From the NCBI GenBank assembly GCA_017553505.1, contig JAFZLD010000006.1, forward strand, positions 1 through 64,000: 64,000 nt of DNA, read 5' to 3'. Numbering within the stretch: the first letter of the stretch is position 1; each line of letters begins with the position of its first letter. The translations under genes were made by a program, and so were the position numbers. The DNA comes from Lachnospiraceae bacterium. Lineage in GTDB: Bacteria > Bacillota > Clostridia > Lachnospirales > Lachnospiraceae. Positions 44,981 to 54,370 of the stretch are shown here, piece by piece. The notes beneath the pieces were generated by a model. It saw only the letters and a list, made by a program, of their open reading frames with translations. It was not told where the DNA came from and did no database searches.

Positions 44981-47797
44981 TTATTCCACCGACTTAAGCG
45001 ACTCTGCCATCTTAATCCGCTCAAGCTTAAAGTACAGCACAAAGTCCACAACGAATGCAAAAAGAAACGTAAGCACCACACCGTACACATAGCTCATCGG
45101 CAGTATCTTCGTGTCGAATGTAACCGCTTCGACATTGACATTGTACATAACATAGCGGTGCAGTCCGTAACCCATAAACAGCCCCGCGAAGATGCCGAAG
45201 CCCGTAAGCACCAGAATCTCTCTGAACACATACATTGCCGTCTCGCCCGAATAGAATCCGAGCACCTTAAGCGTCGCAATCTCACGCAAACGCTCGGTAA
45301 TATTGATATTCGTAAGATTGTAAATAACGATAAAAGCAAGTGCCGCCGCACAGAATATAACTACCCACACGATATCGTTAAGACTCTCCATCATGTTGTC
45401 GATTCGTGAACTCATCTCGTCGGAAATTGTCACCGCCGAAACGTAATCGAGAGTACCGATTTCCGCACCGAAACTGTACACATCCGCATCGGTCTTCACG
45501 AAAGCGGTATTATAGTCGGGCTCAACGCCTCTCTGCTCCGCGAACGTCTCAGGTGCAATGTACACCCAGTTATACACGTAATTCTTCATGACTCCCGAAA
45601 CCGTCGCCTCAATCTCGTTAAGGTCCGGATCGCGTAAGAGTACCTTATCACCAATTTCCACATCAAGCGCCTTGGCCATCTTCTCGGTAACTATAGCCTC
45701 GCCCTTACCCGGCACGGGAATGGGTCGTTCTTTGGCATCCATGAAATTGATGTAGTCGCCGATAGCTCCGCCGGCACCGCTCTTGTCAAACACCACAAGG
45801 GTCGCAGACTTCACCAAACCGTTCGCATTCACATCAACTGTCTTCGTCTCGGCATACGCGAACTCACCATGTTCTCTGACTTCCTGCTCGAACTCTTCTC
45901 TGTCGTCAAGTGCCACTCCGTCGTCAAAAGAAACCGTAATATCATACTTCTGGATTATCTTAAACTGGCAATCGCACACATCCGCTACAGAATCCTTGAT
46001 ACCAAAGCCGGTAATCAAAAGTCCGTAACAGCCGCCCACACCAAGCACCATCATCCAGAAACGCTTCCTGTATCTGAACACGTTTCGCACCGACACCTTG
46101 CTCGTGAACTTAAGTCGCTTCCAGATAAATCCAATCTTTTCAAGGAATACGCGCTTACCGTTCGTCGGAGCCTTAGGTCTTATCAAATCGGCCGCGTTGC
46201 TCTTAAACTCTTTGTTAAGCGTATAGTAAGTCGCGCCCATGGAGCACAGTACCGACACAGCAACCGAAATCGTCGCAAGCACCGCATCATATACATACAC
46301 GATATCAGGCATGCTATACATGATACCGTACACATTCCAAATAATCTTAGGGAACATCCACGACCCAAGCAGGAATCCGCCCACGCAGCCGATAATAGCC
46401 GCACTTCCCGAGTAAATCAGGTACTTGCCCATAATAGCCGCTTCACTGTATCCAAGCGCCTTCATGGTACCCACCTCGGTACGCTTCTCCTCCACCATTC
46501 GGTTCATGGTAGTCATACACACAAGCGCCGCCACGAGGAAAAAGAACACGGGAAATACATTTCCGATACCCTCTACAATCGCAGAGTCGTTCTCAAAGCA
46601 AGCATAACCAATATTGGCAGTTCTTGTAAGCACGTAAGTGTCGGGCTCATCAAGGTCAGCAAGCTTCTCCTCCGCGTCCTTAAGCTCTTCCTCATGTTCA
46701 GCCACTTCTTTTTTGGCATCGTCTATCTTAACCTGCGCTTCGGCTATGTCGGACTTGGCGTCTTCGATTTCTTTTTCCTTATCCTTAAGCTCAGCTTCGG
46801 CATCGTCGAGTTCCTTAACGGAAGCCTCATACATTGCGGGTGGCATGAATGCCTTCATTGCCTCAAGCTCGTCACGGGAATCTTCAAGCTTGGAATATCC
46901 GTCGGAAATCTTGCTTTCGCCCTCAAGAATGTCATGCTCGGCGTCCGCAATCTTCTGCTCGTTCTCGGCTATCTCGTCCTTGGCGTCATTAAGCTTGACC
47001 TTCGCGTCGTCGATTTCTTCCTGCGCATCGGTTTTAAGCTCTGTATATTTCAAAAAGGCGCGTTCCTCAAGAAACGCCTTAAACTCGCCCTCTTCAACAT
47101 CAATACCGTCTTTGTACGCGTCGGTGTAAATGGTCTCATCGCTCATGTCCGTAATCGCGTACACTTCGGTATAATAATCACAATCAAAAGTCTCAGGAAG
47201 CACATACATAAAGCCCGAAATTCTTCCGCTTCCGAGCGTCGTGCTGCCACGCTCAAAGTTCACGTAAAGAGAAGACCTGCATATGCCGACTATCTCATAT
47301 TCCGTATCTTTAAGCATGTCGAGCGTATCCTCGGAATTAGAGTCGGTAATCTTAATCTTCTCACCGATCTGACTCTCCTCATACCAACGCGAATCCGCCA
47401 AGCACTCATTGCTCTTCTCGGGCATACGACCGCTTAACAGCTCAACCTTATTGATGCGGTCGGACAAAGAATGCATCTTGGCAACCACAATCGACGCATC
47501 TTCTCTCTCTACCAGCACATCAAGGCTGTAAGCGCCTTCCACGTCCCGCACATAGGACAGTTCTTTAAAGGCCTCCACATCCTCGTCGTAAAGGCCGAGC
47601 GTCGAAATCAACCTGAAATCATGCAAACCGTTGTCCCTAAAATACGCATCGCCGGTTCTGACCATCGCTTCCTTGGTGACCTTTAAGCCCGCAAAAAGAC
47701 CGACACCGAGCGCCACAATCGCAAGGATTGCCAGAAATCGTCCGATGCTTTGCCAAATTTCCCTCATTAAGTTTTTAATCAGGGCAGTTCTCTTCAT
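44981..47797 (-). CDS. ABC transporter permease, FtsX type, with large coiled-coil insertion
   Basis: 938 residues. An N-terminal membrane segment (GRFLAILAIVALGVGLFAGL) precedes an external domain with a long acidic coiled coil (about residues 255-375, many E/K/D/A heptads). Three membrane segments then carry a first FtsX core (MTTMNRMVEEKRTEVGTMKALG), and a second external domain and FtsX core (ITERLREIATLKVLGF) end the protein. This is the large two-FtsX permease type of Gram-positive bacteria. It starts immediately after the ATPase gene with no gap. The cargo is unknown; related systems export peptides or confer resistance to them. Confidence 0.9.
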   Translation of the reverse strand: MKRTALIKNLMREIWQSIGRFLAILAIVALGVGLFAGLKVTKEAMVRTGDAYFRDNGLHDFRLISTLGLYDEDVEAFKELSYVRDVEGAYSLDVLVEREDASIVVAKMHSLSDRINKVELLSGRMPEKSNECLADSRWYEESQIGEKIKITDSNSEDTLDMLKDTEYEIVGICRSSLYVNFERGSTTLGSGRISGFMYVLPETFDCDYYTEVYAITDMSDETIYTDAYKDGIDVEEGEFKAFLEERAFLKYTELKTDAQEEIDDAKVKLNDAKDEIAENEQKIADAEHDILEGESKISDGYSKLEDSRDELEAMKAFMPPAMYEASVKELDDAEAELKDKEKEIEDAKSDIAEAQVKIDDAKKEVAEHEEELKDAEEKLADLDEPDTYVLTRTANIGYACFENDSAIVEGIGNVFPVFFFLVAALVCMTTMNRMVEEKRTEVGTMKALGYSEAAIMGKYLIYSGSAAIIGCVGGFLLGSWMFPKIIWNVYGIMYSMPDIVYVYDAVLATISVAVSVLCSMGATYYTLNKEFKSNAADLIRPKAPTNGKRVFLEKIGFIWKRLKFTSKVSVRNVFRYRKRFWMMVLGVGGCYGLLITGFGIKDSVADVCDCQFKIIQKYDITVSFDDGVALDDREEFEQEVREHGEFAYAETKTVDVNANGLVKSATLVVFDKSGAGGAIGDYINFMDAKERPIPVPGKGEAIVTEKMAKALDVEIGDKVLLRDPDLNEIEATVSGVMKNYVYNWVYIAPETFAEQRGVEPDYNTAFVKTDADVYSFGAEIGTLDYVSAVTISDEMSSRIDNMMESLNDIVWVVIFCAAALAFIVIYNLTNINITERLREIATLKVLGFYSGETAMYVFREILVLTGFGIFAGLFMGYGLHRYVMYNVNVEAVTFDTKILPMSYVYGVVLTFLFAFVVDFVLYFKLERIKMAESLKSVE

Positions 47798-48502
47798 CTA
47801 CCAGGAAATCTCCTCAACAGGAAGCTTATTGTCATTCATTCTTACAGATTCAATCTTACCGCTCTTAACAGAAATAACGCGGTCAGCCATCTGCGTAATC
47901 GCCTGATTGTGGGTAATTACGATAACAGTCTTGCCGGTGTTAACGCACGTATCCTCAAGAAGCTTAAGAATCGCCTTACCGGTGTTGTAATCAAGTGCAC
48001 CCGTAGGCTCGTCGCACAGCAATATCTTCGGATTTTTGGCAAGCGCTCTCGCAATCGCCACTCTCTGCTGCTCACCGCCCGACAACTGCGCCGGGAAGTT
48101 ATTCATGCGCTCCGCAAGGCCCACTTCTCTTAACACTTCCGCCGCGTCCAAAGGCTCCTTACATATCTGAGCCGCAAGTTCCACATTCTCAAGAGCCGTC
48201 AGATTCTGCACCAGATTATAGAACTGGAACACAAATCCCACGTCGTGACGCCTATATGTAGTAAGTCTCTTCTTGGAAAAAGAAGACACCTCTTCTCCGT
48301 CCAACATAACCGTTCCGGAAGTCAGTGTATCCATTCCTCCGAGAATATTAAGAATCGTGGTCTTGCCGGCGCCCGAAGCACCTACTACCACCACGAATTC
48401 TCCTTCCTTAACCTCGAAGTCGACACCGCCCAAAGCGACTGTATCTACCTCTCCGGTATGATATATTTTCTTAACGTCTTTAAAAGAAATAAAGGGCTCC
48501 AT
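47798..48502 (-). CDS. ABC transporter ATP-binding protein, MacB/LolD type
   Basis: 234 residues. Walker [11 protein letters not shown]-loop FVFQFYNL, signature [16 protein letters not shown] and Walker [14 protein letters not shown]. It energises the FtsX-type permease encoded without spacing downstream. The ATG has GAGGTG upstream. Only 83 bases separate it from the radical SAM gene read in the same direction, so it could export or protect against the product of that enzyme. Confidence 0.92.
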   Translation of the reverse strand: MEPFISFKDVKKIYHTGEVDTVALGGVDFEVKEGEFVVVVGASGAGKTTILNILGGMDTLTSGTVMLDGEEVSSFSKKRLTTYRRHDVGFVFQFYNLVQNLTALENVELAAQICKEPLDAAEVLREVGLAERMNNFPAQLSGGEQQRVAIARALAKNPKILLCDEPTGALDYNTGKAILKLLEDTCVNTGKTVIVITHNQAITQMADRVISVKSGKIESVRMNDNKLPVEEISW

Positions 48503-48585
48503 GTTTCACCTCATTTTGCTTGTGCGCAATACAAGGTTAGTGTAACATGAAACCCTTAAAAAATAGTATAAAATTATTGTGAAAT

Positions 48586-49875
48586 CTATGAAATCAGGTT
48601 TTTAAGCACTCTGTCGAATACATCCTTTTGCATATCGCACATTTTTTCCGGTGATTCGTAGTAGTCGCCGGTTTCCATCTTGTTATTATTGATGCATCTA
48701 TGACAATATGTATTCAGATAACAGTCTTTGCAATTGCCCTCGTCGACAGCTTTGTTGTGATTGTAGAGTTCATCAGACTTTGAAATGACTTTTTCTTTTA
48801 ACACTTCCACCGGTTCATAAACGTTACCGAATTTTAGCTCTTCCACGCCCAGATTTCCCTGGCAGGCGTATATATCGCCGGTAGCCGAAACCGCGGTCTT
48901 ACCGAATCCCGCACCGCAGAAATGATAATAAGGACGGCCGCTTGAAAGTCTCTCCATTATTGAAGTTACAAACGGCGAAGTATTATAAAGATTCTCATCC
49001 TCCTTCAGTTCATCAAGAGATTCCCCGAAATTGCTGAAATCTGTAATTTGGAACCTGGGATTACAACTTGTTACCGAATTAAAAACCATGTATACATCGC
49101 CAAAATCTCTTCTGATATCTTTGATGAGTCTTGCAGGTGAGTATCCTTTGACCCTGTGCTCTTCGGTATATGTTATTTCTACCGCAAAGGGTTCTTCCGT
49201 TCTTTCTCTTAAGTATCTGAAATTCTTAAGAACCAAATCATAGGAAGGAGCTCCTCCCGTAAGCGGCCTTAACATGTCTTGCATAGGCTGCATATCCACG
49301 CTGAAAGTCACCCTAAGCCCATAATCCTTAATCAATTCCACCAATTCGTCTCCCGCATAAGTACCGTTGGACACCATTCCGACGTATGTATTCTTATGGT
49401 TTTCTTTAACGTATTGGCATGCCACCTTAACTACATCAAGATTCATCGTCGGCTCTCCGCCAAAGAAGTTAATGAAGTCAATCTGCGGATATATGGCATA
49501 CATCTTATCAAGCGTCTCAATCACGGTTTCCCTGGTCATAAGCTCGCGCTTCATATTGTAACAACCGCCCTGCCCATAACAATACAAGCATCTCATGTTG
49601 CAGTCATTGCTCACATGAACTACCAGCTCAGGCAAATGATTTCTGTCTCTTTCCGGCAGACTGTTATCAATGCCGTCGCCCAGCATTTTTTTGTAAGCAA
49701 GATACGTCTCTTCGCCCAAAACATACCCTTCTTTTTCCAGTTCCGCGCAGGATTTCCCGGCAACTATCATGTTTAAGACGTTTATCTCATTTTCACTTCC
49801 CTTAATGATAGTACTCGTTTCCGGAAAATAAATCGCATATCCCGCGTCCCCGGCCTTTACACTGTGAAATCGCAT
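48586..49875 (-). CDS. Radical SAM-SPASM peptide maturase
   Basis: 429 residues from ATG 49875 (GGGAGG nine bases upstream; the frame extends 14 codons further without signal). Residues 1-80 look like a small winged peptide-recognition domain (YAIYFPETSTIIKG). The radical-SAM cluster motif is CNMRCLYC (92-99), followed by FFGGEPT. The C-terminal SPASM region holds seven Cys at about 320, 338, 382, 385, 391, 394 and 413 for one or two auxiliary clusters. Such enzymes make thioether, ether or carbon-carbon crosslinks in ribosomal peptides. It is the third gene after two HTH-TPR regulators, so probably under quorum-type control. Confidence 0.9.
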   Translation of the reverse strand: MRFHSVKAGDAGYAIYFPETSTIIKGSENEINVLNMIVAGKSCAELEKEGYVLGEETYLAYKKMLGDGIDNSLPERDRNHLPELVVHVSNDCNMRCLYCYGQGGCYNMKRELMTRETVIETLDKMYAIYPQIDFINFFGGEPTMNLDVVKVACQYVKENHKNTYVGMVSNGTYAGDELVELIKDYGLRVTFSVDMQPMQDMLRPLTGGAPSYDLVLKNFRYLRERTEEPFAVEITYTEEHRVKGYSPARLIKDIRRDFGDVYMVFNSVTSCNPRFQITDFSNFGESLDELKEDENLYNTSPFVTSIMERLSSGRPYYHFCGAGFGKTAVSATGDIYACQGNLGVEELKFGNVYEPVEVLKEKVISKSDELYNHNKAVDEGNCKDCYLNTYCHRCINNNKMETGDYYESPEKMCDMQKDVFDRVLKNLIS

Positions 49876-49891
49876 TTTCCATAACCTCCCG

Positions 49892-50761
49892 TCAACATTT
49901 AAACATTGAAACCGCAACTTTCTTCTCTTCTTTGCGGTTGTTTATCAATTCTTCAAGCACAAAAGCATAATTTCTGTATACATTCCCCATATCGGTTTTG
50001 CCTTCCAGTTCGTATGCTTTGGCTTCTATATCAAAAATCGCTTTCTTGAAATATGGCTTTCTTTTTCGCTCAATCTCCTTAAGTGCGCGGGCACATATCG
50101 AAAGACTTTTGTCCGGATAGCCGCTGTCTGCGGATATATCTGCATATTCTGCCAGCAAAAGAATATACAACTCTCCGTATACGCCGTCTAAGCAGCTGCT
50201 GCCTTCCATATATTCTTCCAGCTTTTTGATAAGCTTTTCGGCGTAGTCATATTCTCCCGTTTTATGAAGACACTTCGCCACAAGAATGAGCCTGTGAATT
50301 TCAAACGGCTCCATTATCGCATAATCGATTTCCGGCCAATTTCCCAAGGATTTTTTCTCCGTGAGTGCAGCATCAAGAAGCTCTATACATCCGACAAAGT
50401 CCTGCTTGTCAAAACTTGTAACGGCTTTGACATACTTAACAAACGCGTCCTCGCATTCTGTAGCCGCATATTCTGCCAAAATATCGTCATTTTGGCTTTT
50501 GGGATTACGTATTATATTCCTCACAGCAAGATATCTGAGTCTGTATGCTTCATCTCCCGATGCCTCGCATCCCGACAATCCTTTGGGGGCACCCAGACGT
50601 TTGATTATCTTATCAAAAGTCGTTTTGGCAGGAGTTTCGAGCCCGTTTTCGATTCTTGAAAGCGTACTTACTGAACATATTCCGAAAGCAATGTCTTCCT
50701 GCTTCATGTTGCGCATCTTCCGGGTTCTTTTTATCATTTCGCCAATGCTATATTCGCTCAA
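49892..50761 (-). CDS. HTH-TPR regulator B (PlcR/Rgg-like)
   Basis: 289 residues. An N-terminal XRE helix-turn-helix (IGEMIKRTRKMRNMKQEDIA, GICSVSTLSRIENG) is followed by about 220 residues of helical TPR-like repeats. This is the plan of RRNPP regulators, which bind short imported peptides. I place the start at TTG 50761, which overlaps the stop of regulator A as TTGA with AAGGAG ten bases upstream and gives the same N-terminus as its paralogues; the GTG at 50773 sits one base from the ribosome binding site. It precedes the radical SAM gene by 16 bases, in one operon. Confidence 0.82.
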   Translation of the reverse strand: MSEYSIGEMIKRTRKMRNMKQEDIAFGICSVSTLSRIENGLETPAKTTFDKIIKRLGAPKGLSGCEASGDEAYRLRYLAVRNIIRNPKSQNDDILAEYAATECEDAFVKYVKAVTSFDKQDFVGCIELLDAALTEKKSLGNWPEIDYAIMEPFEIHRLILVAKCLHKTGEYDYAEKLIKKLEEYMEGSSCLDGVYGELYILLLAEYADISADSGYPDKSLSICARALKEIERKRKPYFKKAIFDIEAKAYELEGKTDMGNVYRNYAFVLEELINNRKEEKKVAVSMFKC

Positions 50762-51666
50762 AGGTGCCCACACTCCTTCCTGATATAATCATCGAATCTT
50801 TCGGCGGTCTCTATACCTTTATCCATCTTAATTACTTCCCTGGTCTGCTTTATCATCCGCTTTACACAATCGGGAGATTTCTTAAGATTAATAGCTATTA
50901 TGGTTCGATTAATCATTACTTCCGCGAGATTGGCCATTCCTTTGTTTTTTGAAAACACCTCGATAAGCTCATCGCTGTAGGTATCAGCTTCCACAAATCG
51001 CCCGAGTGAAACCAGTATCTCTACTATTCCCAAAGTCACTGTCTCGTAGCCCTCGCGTATAAGTTCGTAATCCATATACTTTCTTGCAAGATATTGTCTT
51101 ACTTTTGAAAGAACCTCAAGCGCGCGTTCTTTGTCTCCGATTAACACCAGCGTTTTTCCGTAATCAATAAGGATGTTCCACTCGGTCTTTGAATAAAGAC
51201 TCCTTTCCGCCACCTCAGATGACAAATCGGGGTGGGTAATTCTTAGTAATTCAAGCGCTTCTGCCGCAATGGTTTCAAATGGTTTCTTTTGCTCCAAAAT
51301 ATCATTTCGCAGGCTATACGCTCCCACAGTCTGACGTTCTGCAGCGTTATCTTCATTCATTAAGTCATATGCCTTTTTAAGGGTTTCGCCTGCCGATTTG
51401 GGCTCAGTCTTAAAAGAATTATTCAATTCTTCCAAAACGTTGTTAAGTTCAATCTCCCGCCCGGAAGAAAGAATAAAATACTGTTCGGTATCTATCCCCA
51501 GTCGTTCCATAAGGTATCGAAGTTTGAAACTGGTCGGAAACATCAGTCCGTTTTCTATCTTTGAAAGCGTGCTGACCGTACAAATTCCGCCACACAAATC
51601 TGCCTGTCTGATGCCAAGTTTTTCTCTTTTTTTCTTTATTATTTCACCGATTTTAACTTCCCACAC
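50758..51666 (-). CDS. HTH-TPR regulator A (PlcR/Rgg-like)
   Basis: 302 residues. Start taken at GTG 51666 with GGAG six bases upstream, which aligns WEVKIGEIIKKKREKLG with the N-termini of regulators B, C and D; a GTG at 51696 would add ten unrelated residues. The HTH reads ICTVSTLSKIENG and is followed by TPR-like helices (ALEVLSKVRQYLARKYMDYELI). It is the first gene of the operon A-B-radical SAM and is divergent from regulators C-D across a 167-base gap. Confidence 0.82.
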   Translation of the reverse strand: MWEVKIGEIIKKKREKLGIRQADLCGGICTVSTLSKIENGLMFPTSFKLRYLMERLGIDTEQYFILSSGREIELNNVLEELNNSFKTEPKSAGETLKKAYDLMNEDNAAERQTVGAYSLRNDILEQKKPFETIAAEALELLRITHPDLSSEVAERSLYSKTEWNILIDYGKTLVLIGDKERALEVLSKVRQYLARKYMDYELIREGYETVTLGIVEILVSLGRFVEADTYSDELIEVFSKNKGMANLAEVMINRTIIAINLKKSPDCVKRMIKQTREVIKMDKGIETAERFDDYIRKECGHL

Positions 51667-51833
51667 ATTGCGCTCCAAGTTCTTAATATGAGTCACAATC
51701 CTATACTACACAATTGATTTAATGTGTGCTATATAAGATTAATAAAACGATTTTTGACAATTATTATAACCTTGACACGTGTCTTTCGCCCGATGTACCA
51801 TGATTATGTGGAATGAATGTGAGGTGTGCTAAC
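51667..51833. promoter_or_regulatory. Divergent regulatory gap between the two regulator operons
   Basis: Contains on the plus strand TTGACA (starting about 51774) followed after 18 bases by TACCAT, a plausible promoter for regulator C. On the minus strand are TATAAT and TTGTCA elements. An imperfect inverted repeat CACAATTGATTTAATGTGTG (about 51708-51728) is a candidate operator for one of the HTH-TPR proteins. No small ORF is evident here. Confidence 0.45.
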
Positions 51834-52781
51834 ATGAAAGTGATTGATATTGGCGAGCTTATCAAAAGCGAGCGCATTAAGAAAGGGATGACGCAAGCCG
51901 ATCTCTCTTTTGACTTGTGTACAATTGCCACACTGTCTCGCATTGAGAACGGACTGCATATACCTCAGAGCAGAGTGTTATTCGGCCTTTTGGAGCGCCT
52001 CGATCTTACCGATTATAAACTCCTTGGCCCCATGCAGGATGACTCGGATTTTGATGCTCATATTCACTTTTTGGAAGAGAAACTGGAACAATTATGTTCC
52101 GAGAAGAATTGGACGGATTTTCTTGTCTGTCTTAACGAACTCAAAGCTTCAAACATAGAATACAATCCCGCTGACAGACAATTTCTGATAGTTTACGAAA
52201 CAATTTACAATTTTGAAAACGGCCGAAGGAATTTCATTGTCTTAACAGATTTGCTTGCTGCCATCAGACTTACCATTCCGGGTTTTTCTTTGGATTCACC
52301 GATAGAATATAACCTTACGACCAACGAGCAGTACTTGCTTATCTTCATGGTCTTTTGCTGTATTCAGGCTCACAACGACGCCTTAGCTTCTTATCTTATC
52401 GCTGCGCTTAAGGTTTCTTTTGACAATACCATAGCAAGGCACGGGCTATGGACCGAGCCCGTTTTCTATTATTACGAGATACTGATTAACCATTACATAG
52501 ATAACAACGATTACACATCTGCGCTTGAAGCAATTAACAACCACAGACTGTTTTGCAAAAAGCAAGGACGCTTTTCTCAATACACCGCCTATGCCTATGA
52601 GGAAATACTATGCTATATGCGCTTAAATATGGTTGATGATGCAAGGGAGCGGATTCTTACAAATTATTTCCACCTTCGGGGAATCAGAAAGCAAGAGGAA
52701 GCCGAAGCTTTCAGGATGCGCATCAGGGAAGACTATTTAATAGACTTTAGAATCATTGAAAGGAGAACTCCCAATGCCTGA
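51834..52781 (+). CDS. HTH-TPR regulator C (PlcR/Rgg-like)
   Basis: 315 residues from ATG 51834, which has GAGGTG seven bases upstream; the earlier ATG at 51813 has none. The HTH (IGELIKSERIKKGMTQADLS, LCTIATLSRIENG) is followed by TPR-like helices to the C-terminus (ALEAINNHRLFCKKQGRFSQ). It is co-directional and overlapping with regulator D. Sequence divergence from A and B in the C-terminal half suggests a different peptide ligand. Confidence 0.85.
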   Translation: MKVIDIGELIKSERIKKGMTQADLSFDLCTIATLSRIENGLHIPQSRVLFGLLERLDLTDYKLLGPMQDDSDFDAHIHFLEEKLEQLCSEKNWTDFLVCLNELKASNIEYNPADRQFLIVYETIYNFENGRRNFIVLTDLLAAIRLTIPGFSLDSPIEYNLTTNEQYLLIFMVFCCIQAHNDALASYLIAALKVSFDNTIARHGLWTEPVFYYYEILINHYIDNNDYTSALEAINNHRLFCKKQGRFSQYTAYAYEEILCYMRLNMVDDARERILTNYFHLRGIRKQEEAEAFRMRIREDYLIDFRIIERRTPNA

Positions 52782-53694
52782 CCTTTCATATCTTGGGAAG
52801 ATGATTCATGATGCAAGAGAGCGGGCTAAAATCTCTTCTTCAGAATTATGCTACGGTCTATGTTCAATCTCTATGTTAAGCCGTATAGAAAGCGGCAAAC
52901 GCACTCCGGATTTCCTTTTGTTTTCCGCTTTATTTCAACGGGCCGGCGGCTCTACTTCCGACCTGGTATATCTGTGCTCCAAAAGAGAAGTTAAGCTCTT
53001 CTCCATTATTCATGACTCATATCTATTTGACACTTACAGCATAGATAAAAAGAAAAAAATACTGGAAGAATATAAACAGACAGCCCTTTTGTCCAACAAT
53101 CTTGAAGCTCAATACTATTATTACTTTTCGGCACTGTGCGAAAAGAACGCCGACAAAAGATATGAGCTCATTCTCAAGGCGTTAAACTGTACTCTTCCGA
53201 ACATAGACATATATAATGACAGTTTTTACTGTCTGTCACATATGGAGCGCATCATCATTACCCATGCTCTGCATTATTGTATATGGCACCATAAAACGCG
53301 GCTTGCAGCCAAGGTATATGAGACCCTTGCTTATACGCAGGAAAAAATGGGCGCTGATATAATGTCCGTTCGTAATTCTTTTTCCGACAGATATGGTGTG
53401 CTGATTTGCAATCTTGTGGAAGGCGATATTGAAGAAGTTCTGCATCTGGCCAAGAAGTTTTTCAAGAAATACAGTCCATATGTATACCCTGATATGGAAA
53501 TAACTGTTGCCAAGTATAATTATCAGCTTGGTTATGCCACACTGTACATGGACAAGTCCGCTTCCGGAATTGACGTAGTAACAGCATATTATATGCACAG
53601 ACTTCAAAATGATTATAAAAAGGCTGAGGCTATCCGCTTAGATGCTCTGAATGATTTGGGATACGAATTTAATATAGAATTTTTCGAATTATAA
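52774..53694 (+). CDS. HTH-TPR regulator D (PlcR/Rgg-like)
   Basis: 306 residues from ATG 52774 (AAAGGAG eight bases upstream), overlapping the end of regulator C by eight bases. The HTH is LGKMIHDARERAKISSSELC plus LCSISMLSRIESG. The helical C-terminal part has repeated aromatic-rich units (LEAQYYYYFSALCEK, KVYETLAYTQEKMG). It lies 100 bases before a short gene encoding a signal-peptide-bearing peptide, the same order as plcR-papR in Bacillus. Confidence 0.85.
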   Translation: MPDLSYLGKMIHDARERAKISSSELCYGLCSISMLSRIESGKRTPDFLLFSALFQRAGGSTSDLVYLCSKREVKLFSIIHDSYLFDTYSIDKKKKILEEYKQTALLSNNLEAQYYYYFSALCEKNADKRYELILKALNCTLPNIDIYNDSFYCLSHMERIIITHALHYCIWHHKTRLAAKVYETLAYTQEKMGADIMSVRNSFSDRYGVLICNLVEGDIEEVLHLAKKFFKKYSPYVYPDMEITVAKYNYQLGYATLYMDKSASGIDVVTAYYMHRLQNDYKKAEAIRLDALNDLGYEFNIEFFEL

Positions 53695-53764
53695 AATTCG
53701 TCAAATGATATTTTCTTTGGCTTATATTTCACTCTTAAACAGTGGGATATATCATGGAATTACT

Positions 53765-53770
53765 TATAAT
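53765..53770 (+). promoter_or_regulatory. -10 box of the 61-residue peptide gene
   Basis: A perfect TATAAT stands 24 bases before the ATG without a good -35. Instead TGGGATAT lies 22 bases upstream. The minus-strand peptide gene at 54067 has TGGGGTAT 23 bases before a TATAAT, so both may depend on the same activator. Confidence 0.4.
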
Positions 53771-53794
53771 TTTCAGATAGAAAGGAAGATAAAA

Positions 53795-53980
53795 ATGAAA
53801 AATGTATTGGTCAAAACAGCTCTGTTAACCGTAATCACTCTTATTACCGCCGGCGCGTATCGCGAAACTGCATTACTTAATGCAAACAATTCCAATGTGC
53901 TCACTACCGGTTTTCCCGATAGTTGCCCCATTGAAATCAACATTATTATCGATGACGAAACAGACCAATATGCCGAATAA
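53795..53980 (+). CDS. Secreted peptide, candidate signalling pheromone precursor
   Basis: 61 residues, with AAAGGAAG before the ATG. MKNVLVK and a hydrophobic run (TALLTVITLITAGA) form a probable Sec signal peptide, leaving an exported part of about 40 residues that ends in an acidic tail after CPIEINIIIDD. Position after an RRNPP-type regulator, small size and signal peptide match PapR-like pheromone precursors, from which a C-terminal fragment is cut and re-imported. The single Cys could also be a modification site. Which regulator it serves, and whether the radical SAM enzyme acts on it, cannot be told from sequence. Confidence 0.7.
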   Translation: MKNVLVKTALLTVITLITAGAYRETALLNANNSNVLTTGFPDSCPIEINIIIDDETDQYAE

Positions 53981-53989
53981 GTGAGCATT

Positions 53990-54029
53990 AAAAAACCTCT
54001 CATTACATACACGTATTGAGAGGTTTTTT
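53990..54029. terminator. Bidirectional terminator between two convergent peptide genes
   Basis: AAAAAACCTCTCA (53990-54002) is exactly complementary to TGAGAGGTTTTTT (54017-54029), giving A- and T-runs on both sides. Confidence 0.9.
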
Positions 54030-54066
54030 AGTCCGATAATTATCCTTTTTTCGCGAACTTACCGAA

Positions 54067-54162
54067 TTAGTAAGCAACGAGACCTGTAGGAATAGGTCTG
54101 GGGAAAGGAATCGGCTTGGGCACTACGATGATAGGTCCGATATCGATGATAATCTTCTCCAT
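54067..54162 (-). CDS. 31-residue Pro-rich leaderless peptide, candidate RiPP precursor
   Basis: Starts at ATG 54162 with a strong AGAAGGAGG eleven bases upstream. The sequence begins MEKIIIDIGP, continues with IIVVPK and ends PIPFPRPIPTGLVAY, without signal peptide or Cys. A hydrophobic/acidic N-terminal half resembling a recognition leader and a Pro/Ile/Phe/Arg core-like half are typical of very small ribosomal peptide precursors. Its IIID motif recurs in the 61-residue peptide (NIIIDD). It has its own promoter region with TATAAT elements around 54280-54290 and a small GTCGGC/GCCGGAC hairpin in the leader. It lies 4.4 kb from the radical SAM gene, so pairing with that enzyme is inference. 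Confidence 0.65.
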   Translation of the reverse strand: MEKIIIDIGPIIVVPKPIPFPRPIPTGLVAY

Positions 54163-54370
54163 AAGTTCAGGTTCCTCCTTCTTTAAATTTATATATAAGT
54201 CCGGCATCGCCGACCTATTTTTAGTATGCAGAAAACGAATCAGACAGTTTTCCTTATACAGATTAGTCTCAATTTGTATAATAATTATATTTCCAATAGC
54301 GCAAATACCCCATAGCGTTTCGGGAAAAAATAAATTTCCTGAAACCGCAAGTTTTGCAGACAAAAGAAAA

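Noticed and set aside
45869-47437. 522-codon open frame opposite the FtsX-type permease
   Set aside because: It mirrors the Glu/Lys/Ala-rich coiled coil on the other strand, has no ribosome binding site and no protein-like pattern.
50762-50773. GTG 50773 as start of regulator B
   Set aside because: It is one base from the AAGGAG; TTG 50761 has proper spacing, overlaps the previous stop as TTGA and matches paralogue N-termini.
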